A stretch of DNA of 64,000 nt, taken from contig NZ_JABAOB010000014.1 in assembly GCF_012726295.1 (NCBI RefSeq), forward strand, positions 56,407-120,406, read 5' to 3'. Positions 8,457 through 16,539 of the stretch are shown one piece after another. This DNA comes from Chitinophaga sp. Ak27 (GTDB taxonomy: Bacteria; Bacteroidota; Bacteroidia; Chitinophagales; Chitinophagaceae). Numbering within the stretch: the first letter of the stretch is position 1; every line of letters begins with the position of its first letter. The notes below the pieces were generated by a model. It searched no databases, was not told the origin of the DNA, and saw only the letters and a list, made by a program, of their open reading frames with translations. Position numbers and translations under genes: made by a program.

Positions 8457-9182
8457 TTATAAAAGTTTTGCCGCCTTGTCAAGATCTTCCGGAGTATCAA
8501 TTTCTACTCCCATGTAAGAAGTAACCACCATTTTCATGGAGATCCCATTTTCCAGGTAACGCAGGCACTCTATTTTCTCGGCTGCTTCCAGCGGCGTTAC
8601 CGGCATTTGAGTAAAGTCCAGCAACATTTGCTTGCGGAAGGCATAAATACCGATATGCTCGTAGTATACCGATTGAATATCCTTATTTCTTGGGTACGGA
8701 ATCACGGAACGTGAAAAGAATAATGCATTGAAATTCTTATCTACCGCCACTTTCACGTAATTTGGGTCTTCGATGGAAGCGGGATCTTTCAACACCTGCA
8801 TCAACGATGCTACCTGCACCTGCTTGCCGGCTTCTCCTTCAAATACCTGCAACAGCTTTTCCAGGGGCTCTCTCTGCGTAAAGGGCTCATCGCCCTGCAC
8901 ATTCACTACAATATCTACCTCCATGTCTACCACCGCCTCGGCTATACGATCAGTACCACATTCATGCTCCTTCTTGCTCATCACGGCTTTACCACCATTG
9001 TTCACAATCTCCTGGTAGATGATATCACTATCTGTTACTACCATTACATCATCAAACACTCCGGTATTTAAAGTAGATTCATAGGTACGTAAAATAACTG
9101 ACTTCCCTCCCAGCTTCGCCATCATCTTTCCGGGGAAACGGGTAGCGCCATAACGGGCAGGTATCAACGCAATTTTTTTCAT
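8457..9182 (-). CDS. kdsB: 3-deoxy-manno-octulosonate cytidylyltransferase
   Basis: A 241-residue CMP-Kdo synthetase: it joins CTP and Kdo (or 8-amino-Kdo) to give the CMP-sugar used by the Kdo transferase of lipid A core assembly. Visible motifs: IPARYGATRFPGKMMAKLGGK at the N-terminus (CTP-binding loop, residues 6-26), KKEHECGTDRIAEAV, VNVQGDEPF and HIGIYAFRKQMLLDF. The length matches the family. It lies between kdnA and kdnB, so the natural substrate may be 8-amino-Kdo, as reported for the Shewanella enzyme in the same setting. There is a 20-bp gap to kdnB and a 79-bp gap from kdnA. Confidence 0.93.
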   Translation of the reverse strand: MKKIALIPARYGATRFPGKMMAKLGGKSVILRTYESTLNTGVFDDVMVVTDSDIIYQEIVNNGGKAVMSKKEHECGTDRIAEAVVDMEVDIVVNVQGDEPFTQREPLEKLLQVFEGEAGKQVQVASLMQVLKDPASIEDPNYVKVAVDKNFNALFFSRSVIPYPRNKDIQSVYYEHIGIYAFRKQMLLDFTQMPVTPLEAAEKIECLRYLENGISMKMVVTSYMGVEIDTPEDLDKAAKLL

Positions 9183-9261
9183 GCATTCTGTTTTTGTTCA
9201 CGCCAAGCGACAAAAGCAGTCGCTTAACGGCTTTGTTGCTTATGCAGCTTTGCGTGCCGAC

Positions 9262-10452
9262 TTATAACGCGCTTTTTACAGCATTCACCAGCTTTTCTGC
9301 TCTTTCCTGGATTTCTGCATCGCTCCAGCTCAGGTTGATAGGCGTGGAAATATTTCTGCCAATAATAGCATCTGAAGCAGGGAATTCCTTTGTTTTATAT
9401 ACTTCCATGGCCTGTTTTAGTCCGGCTGCAAATGGTGTTAGTACTGCCCCATGTTTAAAATGCTGCCATTGACGGATGTAGTGCCAGTTATTATCATAGT
9501 AATGAAAAGCTGCCAGCCCCGCTGCTTTCATGGCTGCTGCCGCTTTAGCCGCCTGGGCGGTTTCGGGCAGGAAGAAAGACAGGAAGGTCGCACTATCGCC
9601 GGCTTCATCAGGCAAACGGCGGAAAGTAACACCCGGTACGGTGGACAACGCATCCTTAAAAATTTTCTTGGTTTTACGCTGTATCGCCAGGAAAGTATCC
9701 AGTTTACGAACCTGTGCCAGTCCCACCGCCGCATGCAGTTCCGAAATACGGTAGTTATAGCCGATAAACGGGTGCAGATCAGCGCCACGGTCTACCCCCA
9801 GGTGATCATGGCCATGGTCCGTATAACCATCACATTTGGTATATACGTCTTTATTATTCGTGATAATAGCTCCTCCCTCTGCACAGGTAATGGTTTTCAC
9901 GAAGTCGAAAGAGAAGGTACCTGCATCCCCGATGGAACCCAGGGCTTTGCCTTTATAGGTAGCACCGAAAGATTGACAAGCATCTTCCAGCAACAACAGG
10001 TTATGCTTTTTGCAAATGGCTTGCAGGGCCTCCAGGTCGGCCATAGCACCACACATATGCACCGGCATTACCGCTTTGGTACGGGAGGTGATGGCTGCTT
10101 CCACCGCCTTCGGATCCAGGGTGAGCGTATCATCCACATCTACCAGTACCGGCGTAGCTCCAACGGAAAATACCGATTCAAAGCTGGCCACAAAAGTAAA
10201 GGTGGGCATAATGATTTCGTCGCCGGCACCCAATCCAAGAGCCGCCATAGCAGTGGTCAACGCGGCAGTTCCACTGGAAGCCAACTGGGTATACTGTACA
10301 TTCAGTTTATCGCAAATCGCCTGTTCCAGCTCTTTTGCTTTCCAGATGCCTTTACGCGGACCGTCAAATCCGTAACGCATCATAATACCGGTTTCCAGTA
10401 CATCGTTTACTTCTTTCCTTTCCTCGGCTCCAAATAGTTCATATCCGGGCAT
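9262..10452 (-). CDS. kdnA: 8-amino-3,8-dideoxy-Kdo transaminase (KdnA), DegT/StrS family
   Basis: A 396-residue PLP-dependent sugar aminotransferase of the DegT/DnrJ/EryC1/StrS family. The Schiff-base lysine is K186 in SFDFVKTITCAEGG, with EDACQS at 156-161 and SSGTAALTTA near 59-68. It starts the operon kdnA-kdsB-kdnB on the minus strand. Given these partners, it most likely transfers an amino group from glutamate to the C8 aldehyde made by KdnB, giving Kdo8N. An unrelated nucleotide-sugar aminotransferase role is possible from sequence alone, but the context argues strongly for KdnA. The upstream region carries a -7 box at 10504-10511. Confidence 0.87.
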   Translation of the reverse strand: MPGYELFGAEERKEVNDVLETGIMMRYGFDGPRKGIWKAKELEQAICDKLNVQYTQLASSGTAALTTAMAALGLGAGDEIIMPTFTFVASFESVFSVGATPVLVDVDDTLTLDPKAVEAAITSRTKAVMPVHMCGAMADLEALQAICKKHNLLLLEDACQSFGATYKGKALGSIGDAGTFSFDFVKTITCAEGGAIITNNKDVYTKCDGYTDHGHDHLGVDRGADLHPFIGYNYRISELHAAVGLAQVRKLDTFLAIQRKTKKIFKDALSTVPGVTFRRLPDEAGDSATFLSFFLPETAQAAKAAAAMKAAGLAAFHYYDNNWHYIRQWQHFKHGAVLTPFAAGLKQAMEVYKTKEFPASDAIIGRNISTPINLSWSDAEIQERAEKLVNAVKSAL

Positions 10453-10503
10453 AAACTGTTGATTTTAAAATATAATTGAAAGAGATGTTTAAAAATAGTG
10501 CTG

Positions 10504-10511
10504 CAAAGTTA
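10504..10511 (-). promoter_or_regulatory. -7 element upstream of kdnA
   Basis: Minus strand TAACTTTG, an exact TAnnTTTG match 52 bp upstream of the kdnA start. No convincing -33 element at the expected distance. Confidence 0.4.
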
Positions 10512-10569
10512 CTATAATCAATGTTGCGTTACATCGGAAAAACTGTTTATCTTTTGCTAAAAAATTAAT

Positions 10570-11007
10570 ATGCGTTTTCTACTGTTCCTTACCCTATTGG
10601 GTGGTCTTGCCTTCTCTTCCTTCCAACCGGCCCATGCCCAGCAGCACGATCAACAGCAAATTACAGCCCTGATGACGGCGCAAACAATGGCCTGGAATAA
10701 GGGAGATATAGATGGCTTTATGCAAACCTACTGGCATTCCGATTCCCTGCTCTTCATTGGCAAAAATGGGGTTACCTATGGCTGGCAGGCTACCCTGAAC
10801 CGCTATAAAAAGACCTACCCGGATGTAACGGCCATGGGTAAACTGGATTTTAAACTGCTGGAATTCAAGCCGCTGGCAACCGATGTGTACCTGTTGATTG
10901 GCCAATGGCACCTACAGCGAACCATAGGCGATCTGCAGGGACATTTCAGCCTGGTATTGAAAAAAATAAACGGTCAGTGGAAAATTATTGCCGACCATAG
11001 CAGCTAA
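10570..11007 (+). CDS. secreted DUF4440 / SnoaL-like (NTF2-fold) protein
   Basis: A 145-residue protein with a cleavable signal peptide (MRFLLFLTLLGGLAFSSF, cleavage likely after AHA at 22-24). The mature part has the NTF2-like pattern of DUF4440: an N-terminal helix ITALMTAQTMAWNKGDIDGFMQTYW, then SLLFIGKNGVTYGWQATLNRYKKTYPD, and a final strand GHFSLVLKKINGQWKIIADHSS. Such proteins form small cone-shaped dimers; many are of unknown function and probably bind small molecules in the periplasm. It is divergent from kdnA and monocistronic as far as can be seen. Confidence 0.8.
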   Translation: MRFLLFLTLLGGLAFSSFQPAHAQQHDQQQITALMTAQTMAWNKGDIDGFMQTYWHSDSLLFIGKNGVTYGWQATLNRYKKTYPDVTAMGKLDFKLLEFKPLATDVYLLIGQWHLQRTIGDLQGHFSLVLKKINGQWKIIADHSS

Positions 11008-11033
11008 AAAAAACCATCCCAGGAATAGGATGG
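11005..11033 (-). terminator. terminator for the small minus-strand gene
   Basis: CCATCC (11014-11019) pairs with GGATGG (11028-11033); on the minus strand the stem is followed by a run of eight or more T. It supports transcription of the short gene at 11091-11270. Confidence 0.65.
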
Positions 11034-11090
11034 CCGCTATACACCACAACATTAAAAAGTAATAGCTTTCTTATTGATTAAAATAGACCG

Positions 11091-11270
11091 TTAACGCTTT
11101 GATTTGCTGTTGCTGTCGTTATCCCTCACGACTTTATTCTCTTTCTCCGGACTTTCGGATAAATTGCCGTGCAGGGGATTCCTGGTATGCGTGCCTTTGT
11201 CCTGGCTGAGTATATCTACCGGCTTCTTTTGCTTATCATAATGCTGACCAGGCGTTTTCTTCTTTTTCAT
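11091..11270 (-). CDS. 59-residue highly charged hypothetical protein
   Basis: The frame is open well upstream, but only the last 59 codons, from ATG 11270 (MKKKKTPGQHYDKQKKPVDI), look like protein. The product is hydrophilic, Lys/Asp/Ser-rich and probably disordered, with no Cys, no membrane segment and no known motif. A minus-strand terminator 58 bp past the stop fits a real transcript. Family not recognised; function unknown. Confidence 0.5.
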   Translation of the reverse strand: MKKKKTPGQHYDKQKKPVDILSQDKGTHTRNPLHGNLSESPEKENKVVRDNDSNSKSKR

Positions 11271-11655
11271 AAAATCGCTTTTGGAGATGACAAATAAGTG
11301 GCACATGAGAAGATGAACAAACTTTGTTCCATGCCCCCGGAGGACATCTACAGGCAAACTGAGGAGCAACATCTGAGGCATCTCTTCCCCAATTACCTGA
11401 TTCAGAATGAGAAAGAAATACAACACTTTCACGGGCGGACATATAGAAGTTCTGATTAACATTAGATTTACAAAAACTATCATCCATTTCTCATATCTAC
11501 CCCTTATCTTCGTATCCTTGAATGTTTTTTTAACCCATAACCTCTGAGCAACCACGAGTAGTTTTAATCAGTTTCCTTCCTAAGAACCTCTATTTAGTTT
11601 TAATCTAAGTCCTGTTTAGAACCCGGTATCTATTTACTCTAACTTATTGCTGGTT
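11271..11655. other. non-coding gap upstream of the CAP gene
   Basis: About 385 bp with no supported gene. The only repeat seen is TAGTTTTAATC at 11559-11569 and again at 11595-11605, 36 bp apart, which might be an activator or repressor site for the CAP gene. Frames on the minus strand here lack protein-like composition. Confidence 0.4.
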
Positions 11656-12201
11656 ATGTCCGGGAAATTTATCCGCGTTGCCACCGCATGGATGGCCATT
11701 ATTTTTTATTGCAGTTGCTCCAAAACTTCAGGTCTGACCCTGAAAGAACCGGAAAAAGCGCCACAGGCAGATACGTCTATTGTGCTGGAAAACAAACTTG
11801 ATCGGAGTGCCCTGCTGGTGTTGGTCAATGGCTTACGTACTCATGGCTGTAAATGTGGCACAGATGTAATGCCCCCGGTAGGAGCCGTTGTCTGGAATGG
11901 CTTGTTGGAAAAGGCGGCGTTCGACCATAGTAAAGACATGGCACTCAACAAATATTTTGACCACAACGGCCTCAATGGCTCTACCCCAGGCACCCGGCTG
12001 GATGCCGCCGGCTATCACTGGAATTATTATGGGGAAAACATTGCAGCCGGTAATATGGATGAACAAGCCGTTGTACTGGGCTGGCTGAATAGCCCCAAGC
12101 ACTGTCATAATATGATGGACCCGGTATTTTCAGAAATGGGCGTAGGCTATTATAGCGGCAACTGGACCATGGAGCTGGGCAAACGAAATGCCGCCCGGTA
12201 A
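11656..12201 (+). CDS. CAP-domain (SCP/PR1-like) lipoprotein
   Basis: A 181-residue exported protein with a CAP domain. ATG 11656 (MSGKFIRVATAWMAIIFYCSC) is preferred over an in-frame TTG three codons upstream. The signal sequence ends at a Cys pair (CSC), suggesting lipidation, although the lipobox is not canonical. CAP hallmarks: AAFDHSKDMALNKYFDHNGL (first His), GENIAAGN, and VLGWLNSPKHCHNMMDPVFSEMGVGY (second His and the family box). Cys residues in the mature part may form disulfides. Function of bacterial CAP proteins is unsettled; roles in envelope or secreted-matrix binding have been proposed. The gene converges with the next one, with directly adjacent stops. Confidence 0.88.
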   Translation: MSGKFIRVATAWMAIIFYCSCSKTSGLTLKEPEKAPQADTSIVLENKLDRSALLVLVNGLRTHGCKCGTDVMPPVGAVVWNGLLEKAAFDHSKDMALNKYFDHNGLNGSTPGTRLDAAGYHWNYYGENIAAGNMDEQAVVLGWLNSPKHCHNMMDPVFSEMGVGYYSGNWTMELGKRNAAR

Positions 12202-12489
12202 TCAGGGCGCATCCATCTTTTTGCGCCACATCCGCCAGGCGAAGTAAATAAAGGCGGCCAGCGAAAGCACAAACCAGGAATAGAAAAAAAACATCCGCCC
12301 TGGTGTTGAGGCTTCCGGCTCCGCAAAACCAAGATACAGCCCCAGGAACACGTTGATCAACATCCAGAAAAGACCAATGAAAATGGTGCGCATGATCTTT
12401 ATCAGGAAGTGAAACAAGTCGTAATCCAGCTGGTTGGGATCCCGCTCTGGGATATCCGGCACTTCCGGGTCTTCTGTTTCTTCTGCCAT
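12202..12489 (-). CDS. 95-residue two-span membrane protein
   Basis: The N-terminus is acidic and Pro-rich (MAEETEDPEVPDIPERDP), followed by two membrane segments (about residues 33-55 and 67-86) and a basic RMWRKKMDAP end. The charge pattern places both termini in the cytoplasm. No family recognised. It follows the GH25 gene by 20 bp on the same strand and is probably co-transcribed with it, so a role at the cell envelope is plausible but unproven. Confidence 0.7.
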   Translation of the reverse strand: MAEETEDPEVPDIPERDPNQLDYDLFHFLIKIMRTIFIGLFWMLINVFLGLYLGFAEPEASTPGRMFFFYSWFVLSLAAFIYFAWRMWRKKMDAP

Positions 12490-12509
12490 AATTATTTATA
12501 TCAATATTA

Positions 12510-13304
12510 CTAAGGTATGCAGAGTTTGGCCAGGTCGGTACTATCTCCTTTAAATACATTAAAATCTACCGTAGTACGGATCCCGTTTACCCGGCCTATG
12601 TCACTATGTTGCCAAAACAACCAGGCCCTGTCGGATCTGGGACGTTCTTTCTGGTAATAATGGGCAAGCCACAACGGGTAGCGGTCAAATTCAGTGCCCA
12701 GGTAGGTTTCATAAAAATGAATATTGGTATAAATAATAGGCTTTACCTTATATACTTTCTCCATTTCTTCCAGCCAGATCTTTGCGGTACTGCGAATCAC
12801 CGCCGCCGGCTGGTTATTACTGGTTTCAATATCCAGTACCGGTGGCAGATCGCCCGATTGAAGGTCGGCTACATTATGAAAATTGATTGCTTGTTTTAAA
12901 GGGTCGCGGGTGGCATAAAAAAAGTGATAGGCACCCCTTACCAGTCCGGCTTTCCCGGCCTTCTCCCAGTTCTGACGAAACGATGCATCCTGCCGGGTAA
13001 TGCCTTCCGTTGCCTTAATAAAGGCAAAGGATATACGAACTTTCTTCACCTGCATCTGCTTAACTGCCTGCCAGTTGATATCTTTTTGGAACTTAGATAC
13101 GTCTATGCCGTGTATTTTATAGTTTTCGGGAATATCAATGCCAAATTCTTCATACCGTACAAAGGTGATTCGGTTTTCACGCTGATGCCACCATATATAA
13201 GCCGCCACGGCTGCTATTACTACTATCGCCGGGGATATTCTGATCAATATGCGTTTCACTTTGCTTCGGTTAGTTGCAGGGTAATTGGGTAAGGGCCTTG
13301 TCAT
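12510..13304 (-). CDS. GH25-family lysozyme-like muramidase
   Basis: A 264-residue glycoside hydrolase family 25 protein with an N-terminal signal anchor (about residues 19-38, IRISPAIVVIAAVAAYIWWH). The catalytic barrel begins GIDVSKFQKDINW, with the first Asp at 68, and continues through FAFIKATEG and GAYHFF to the catalytic VLDIETSN (D158, E160). The domain ends with WLFWQHSD and VDFNVFKGD, as usual. The family cleaves the beta-1,4 bond between MurNAc and GlcNAc in peptidoglycan. Being anchored and chromosomal, it is probably a cell-wall remodelling enzyme rather than a phage lysin. Confidence 0.93.
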   Translation of the reverse strand: MTRPLPNYPATNRSKVKRILIRISPAIVVIAAVAAYIWWHQRENRITFVRYEEFGIDIPENYKIHGIDVSKFQKDINWQAVKQMQVKKVRISFAFIKATEGITRQDASFRQNWEKAGKAGLVRGAYHFFYATRDPLKQAINFHNVADLQSGDLPPVLDIETSNNQPAAVIRSTAKIWLEEMEKVYKVKPIIYTNIHFYETYLGTEFDRYPLWLAHYYQKERPRSDRAWLFWQHSDIGRVNGIRTTVDFNVFKGDSTDLAKLCIP

Positions 13305-13391
13305 AAATTACTGACGTCCTTATTTTTTACAGCAAGTATAGGCTATAATTTGTTTAAAGACGCTACTTTTACAACGGTCAAGTGAATTTTT

Positions 13392-14417
13392 ATGCCCGAT
13401 TTTAACCTGAAGGATACCCTCAATTTGTTTTCTAAATTCACGCTGCGCCGCGGTTTGAATGCTGGCAAGGTGCTGGGAAGTTATTTTGTAAGTAAGTGGA
13501 CAGGCAAGCCCGTTCAATGGGGATATCCTATTTCCATGTCCTTTGAACCAACCACTTCCTGCAACCTCCGTTGCCCGGAATGCCCCAGCGGCCTCAGAGC
13601 CTTTACCCGCCCTACCGGTATGCTGGAACAGGATTTCTTCAGGAAAACGATCGATGAAATTTCAAAAGAACTTCTATACCTGATTTTTTATTTCCAGGGA
13701 GAACCTTACCTGAATCCAGGTTTCCTGGACATGGTAAAATATGCTTCTTCCAAAGGCATTTATACCGCCACTTCTACCAATGCCCACTACCTCACAGATG
13801 CAAACGCAAAGAAAACCGTAGAAAGTGGACTCGACAGGTTAATCATCTCTATAGATGGTACTACCCAGGATGTATATACGCAATACCGCGTAGGAGGCCA
13901 CCTGGATAAAGTGATCCAGGGCGCCAAAAACATTGTAAAATGGAAAAAAGAGCTGAATTCATCCAAGCCTTTCGTCTTTTTCCAGTTCCTGGTAGTAAAG
14001 CCCAATGAACACCAGATTGAAGATATTAAGCGGTTGGCTAAAGAAATAGGAGTAGACCAGGTGAGATTTAAAACCGCCCAGGTATATGACTATGAAGAAG
14101 GCAACCGCCTCATTCCTACTATCGATAAATACTCCCGCTACCACCGTAATGAGGATGGGACCTATGCTATTAAAAATAAACTGGGCAATCATTGCTGGCG
14201 CCTCTGGCATTCGCCCGTGGTTACCTGGGATGGCCTCGTGGTACCCTGCTGCTTCGATAAAGACGCGCAACATCGCCTCGGCAACCTGAAAAAAGAATCC
14301 TTCAAAGCCCTCTGGCACAACAAAGAATATATCCGTTTCCGTAGCCAGATCCTCGAAACCCGCAAAAATATAGACATCTGCGCCAACTGTAGCGAAGGCA
14401 CTAAAGTTTGGGGATAA
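13392..14417 (+). CDS. radical SAM/SPASM protein
   Basis: A 341-residue radical SAM enzyme. The 4Fe-4S cluster ligands are C57, C61 and C64 in TSCNLRCPEC, followed by the barrel (LIISIDG near residue 152). A C-terminal SPASM domain carries further Cys in CWRLWHSP, VPCCFD and ICANCSEG, expected to bind auxiliary clusters. Related proteins modify peptides or carbohydrates. No precursor peptide gene is visible next door, so the substrate is unknown. Neighbours are a GH25 gene (divergent) and the BlaI gene downstream. Confidence 0.9.
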   Translation: MPDFNLKDTLNLFSKFTLRRGLNAGKVLGSYFVSKWTGKPVQWGYPISMSFEPTTSCNLRCPECPSGLRAFTRPTGMLEQDFFRKTIDEISKELLYLIFYFQGEPYLNPGFLDMVKYASSKGIYTATSTNAHYLTDANAKKTVESGLDRLIISIDGTTQDVYTQYRVGGHLDKVIQGAKNIVKWKKELNSSKPFVFFQFLVVKPNEHQIEDIKRLAKEIGVDQVRFKTAQVYDYEEGNRLIPTIDKYSRYHRNEDGTYAIKNKLGNHCWRLWHSPVVTWDGLVVPCCFDKDAQHRLGNLKKESFKALWHNKEYIRFRSQILETRKNIDICANCSEGTKVWG

Positions 14418-14480
14418 TACCCGGCGATTAAAAAATTCTTCCCGCTGATTATCAGTCAATTACTACGTTTTTCGTTTAAT

Positions 14481-14515
14481 AACTACAAAAATAGTTTTTA
14501 AACTACAAAAATAGT
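14481..14515 (+). promoter_or_regulatory. tandem operator of the BlaI-type repressor
   Basis: Two identical 15-bp copies of AACTACAAAAATAGT, at 14481-14495 and 14501-14515, offset by exactly 20 bp. Each contains the dyad ACTA-N6-TAGT. They sit 15 bp upstream of the blaI-type start, where autoregulation is expected; ACTAC half sites resemble known mec/bla operators. Confidence 0.6.
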
Positions 14516-14529
14516 ATTAGCTTGGTGAT

Positions 14530-14892
14530 ATGAAAAAGCTATCACGTAAAGAAGAAGAGTTGATGCAGGTAATATGGGACCTGGAAAAGGCCTTTGTAAA
14601 AGATGCCATCGAACATCTTCCCGATCCCAAACCACATTACAATACCATCGCCACCCTCATGAAGCGACTGGAAGAAAAGGGGTATCTCGCCCACACCGAA
14701 TACGGCGGCTCCTATGAATACTATCCCATTATAGGTAAGGAAAACTATAAGCAAACCTTCATGAAAAAGGTACTCAACACTTTTTTCGATAACTCCTACC
14801 TCAACATGCTGGCCTATTTTGCCAAGGAAGAGAAAATCAGCCCCGAAGAGATGAAGGAACTGGTAAAAATGATTGAGAAAGATAAAAAATAA
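14530..14892 (+). CDS. BlaI/MecI/CopY-family transcriptional repressor
   Basis: A 120-residue winged-helix repressor. The N-terminal DNA-binding domain has LSRKEEELMQVIWDLEKAFVKD and the recognition-helix region HYNTIATLMKRLEEKGYLAH, typical of the BlaI family. The C-terminal helices (FFDNSYLNMLAYFAKEEKISPEEMKELVKMIE) mediate dimerisation and contain the usual protease-sensitive linker region. It is followed 5 bp later by an M56 metallopeptidase gene, the normal sensor partner. Duplicated operators just upstream indicate autoregulation. The inducing signal need not be a beta-lactam; no beta-lactamase is nearby. Confidence 0.93.
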   Translation: MKKLSRKEEELMQVIWDLEKAFVKDAIEHLPDPKPHYNTIATLMKRLEEKGYLAHTEYGGSYEYYPIIGKENYKQTFMKKVLNTFFDNSYLNMLAYFAKEEKISPEEMKELVKMIEKDKK

Positions 14893-14897
14893 CGCAT

Positions 14898-16538
14898 ATG
14901 CCTACCCTGTTTTTATACCTCCTGCAAGCATCAGGAGCCATGGCGCTTTTCTATCTCCTTTATATTTCCTGTTTCAGGAAGGAAACCTTTTACCGTTACA
15001 ACAGGATATTATTGCTCAGTGCATTTATTTTTTCAGCCCTGCTCCCACTGCTGCCGATACCTGCTATACATTGGAACAAAACAGCTGCTCCCGAACCGGG
15101 CAACGCACAAGTATATTTTGCGGATCACCTGCCTAACGCGGCTGCACAGACGAGCGTTGTAGTTACACATTGGTGGGATCCCCTGCTGGTATACGGCACC
15201 ACTATTCTATTGGTAATATACGCTACTGTTGCCCTTTGCCTGGTTATCACACATTGTCTCCAATTACTGAAAATCAATCGCTTAGCCAAGTCCGGAGACA
15301 TATATTACAGCAATCGCATCCGGTATGTACATATAGAAAAACTCACTGCACCCTTTTCATTCCTGAATACCATTTTCATTGATTATAACGCGTACGAGCA
15401 TACGGAGTTTAAACATATCCTGCAACACGAGGAGACCCATGTAAAACAATACCACTCGATAGATATGTTATTGTCGGCTTTCTACTGCTGCCTGTTCTGG
15501 ATTAATCCGTTTGCCTGGCTATGTAAAAAAGCATTGCAACTGAATCTTGAATTCCTCGCCGACGATGCGGTAGTTACCAGCTCCCAGGCACCGGCAGACT
15601 ACCAGTACAGCTTATTGCGGATTGGAACCCCGCGCACACCTGTGGCCATTGTCAGCCATTTCAGCAAGTCATTCATTAAAAACAGAATACTTATGATGAA
15701 CAAAACCCAATCACCCCGCCTGCGTACCTGGCGGTACCTGTTGTTGCTGCCGGTACTGGCGCTTACAGCCGGCCTTTTATCCGCTACCACCACCAATATG
15801 ATCACACAATCGGGCGCCGATAAGTACTTGGTCACCGAAAATGGTGTTGTACATGGTATAATCACCCGGTTAACAACCGATCAGGATCTGGCCGACATGA
15901 AAGCGGCATTGGCAGCGAAAGATATCCACCTTTCGGTCCCCGTGCTGAAACGCAACGCGTCAGGTGAAATTATCAGTATCAAGTTCGATGTAAAAGACAA
16001 GCGTAGCGGTTTGTCAGATGAAATCACAGAAGAACGCCCTATTCCTAATTTCTATTTTTATCTGGGACCAGAGGAAAGCGGTATTGGGCCAGTGCCTTTT
16101 AAACATACCCCTAAAAGCTTACTAGCCCGCGCGCTGAAGGAAAGTAGTGGCCCGGCAAAGGGTATTACTACAGATTCCACTTATCTTAAGCGCTTTCCGG
16201 GAGGAGAAGAGGCATATAAAAAAGCGCTTTCAAAAAATATCCGTTATCCACGCTATTGCCAGGAAAATGACATCGTAGGCGAGGTGATGGCACAGTACAC
16301 AATTTTAGCGGATGGTACTATTGAGGACGCCGAAGTACTGATAGCCCCGGATAAAACAATGGGAGAAGAAGTAAAGCGTGTTATTAAAGCATTACCTTCT
16401 TTCAGGCCGGATGCTGGGGGAAAAATAGTGACCGTTGCTTTTACCGCATCTTTTATGCTGGAAAAGGGCGGACAATTCCATAAAGGCCCTGGTAGCGACA
16501 ATGCAGATATAGTTGTTGTTGCCTACGGCAAAAAATAA
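14898..16538 (+). CDS. M56 (BlaR1-type) sensor metallopeptidase with TonB C-terminal domain
   Basis: A 546-residue integral membrane protein. The N-terminal part has four membrane segments (near 5-25, 37-55, 95-120 and 275-297) around the M56 zinc protease site: HEETH at 177-181 and the distal Glu near 218 (LEFLADDAV). The periplasmic part ends in a TonB C-terminal domain (about 430-530; YPRYCQENDIVGEVMAQYTILADGTIEDAEVL), common for M56 proteins in Bacteroidota. No penicillin-binding sensor domain is present, so this is not a classical BlaR1. Cleavage of the BlaI partner upon signal is inferred. The last residues, IVVVAYGKK, resemble the VVVGYG plug motif of SusC-type receptors. Confidence 0.9.
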   Translation: MPTLFLYLLQASGAMALFYLLYISCFRKETFYRYNRILLLSAFIFSALLPLLPIPAIHWNKTAAPEPGNAQVYFADHLPNAAAQTSVVVTHWWDPLLVYGTTILLVIYATVALCLVITHCLQLLKINRLAKSGDIYYSNRIRYVHIEKLTAPFSFLNTIFIDYNAYEHTEFKHILQHEETHVKQYHSIDMLLSAFYCCLFWINPFAWLCKKALQLNLEFLADDAVVTSSQAPADYQYSLLRIGTPRTPVAIVSHFSKSFIKNRILMMNKTQSPRLRTWRYLLLLPVLALTAGLLSATTTNMITQSGADKYLVTENGVVHGIITRLTTDQDLADMKAALAAKDIHLSVPVLKRNASGEIISIKFDVKDKRSGLSDEITEERPIPNFYFYLGPEESGIGPVPFKHTPKSLLARALKESSGPAKGITTDSTYLKRFPGGEEAYKKALSKNIRYPRYCQENDIVGEVMAQYTILADGTIEDAEVLIAPDKTMGEEVKRVIKALPSFRPDAGGKIVTVAFTASFMLEKGGQFHKGPGSDNADIVVVAYGKK

Positions 16539-16539
16539 C

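Noticed and set aside
9451..10437. Plus-strand open frame of 328 codons
   Set aside because: Fully antisense to kdnA, which shows all aminotransferase motifs; the translation has no protein-like pattern.
11236..11487. Two overlapping minus-strand frames upstream of the small charged gene
   Set aside because: Composition is irregular and no start or ribosome-site support was seen; only the 59-codon tail of one frame looks coding.
14530..16538. Beta-lactam resistance locus (blaI-blaR1)
   Set aside because: The M56 protein lacks a penicillin-binding sensor domain and no beta-lactamase is adjacent; the signal is probably different.
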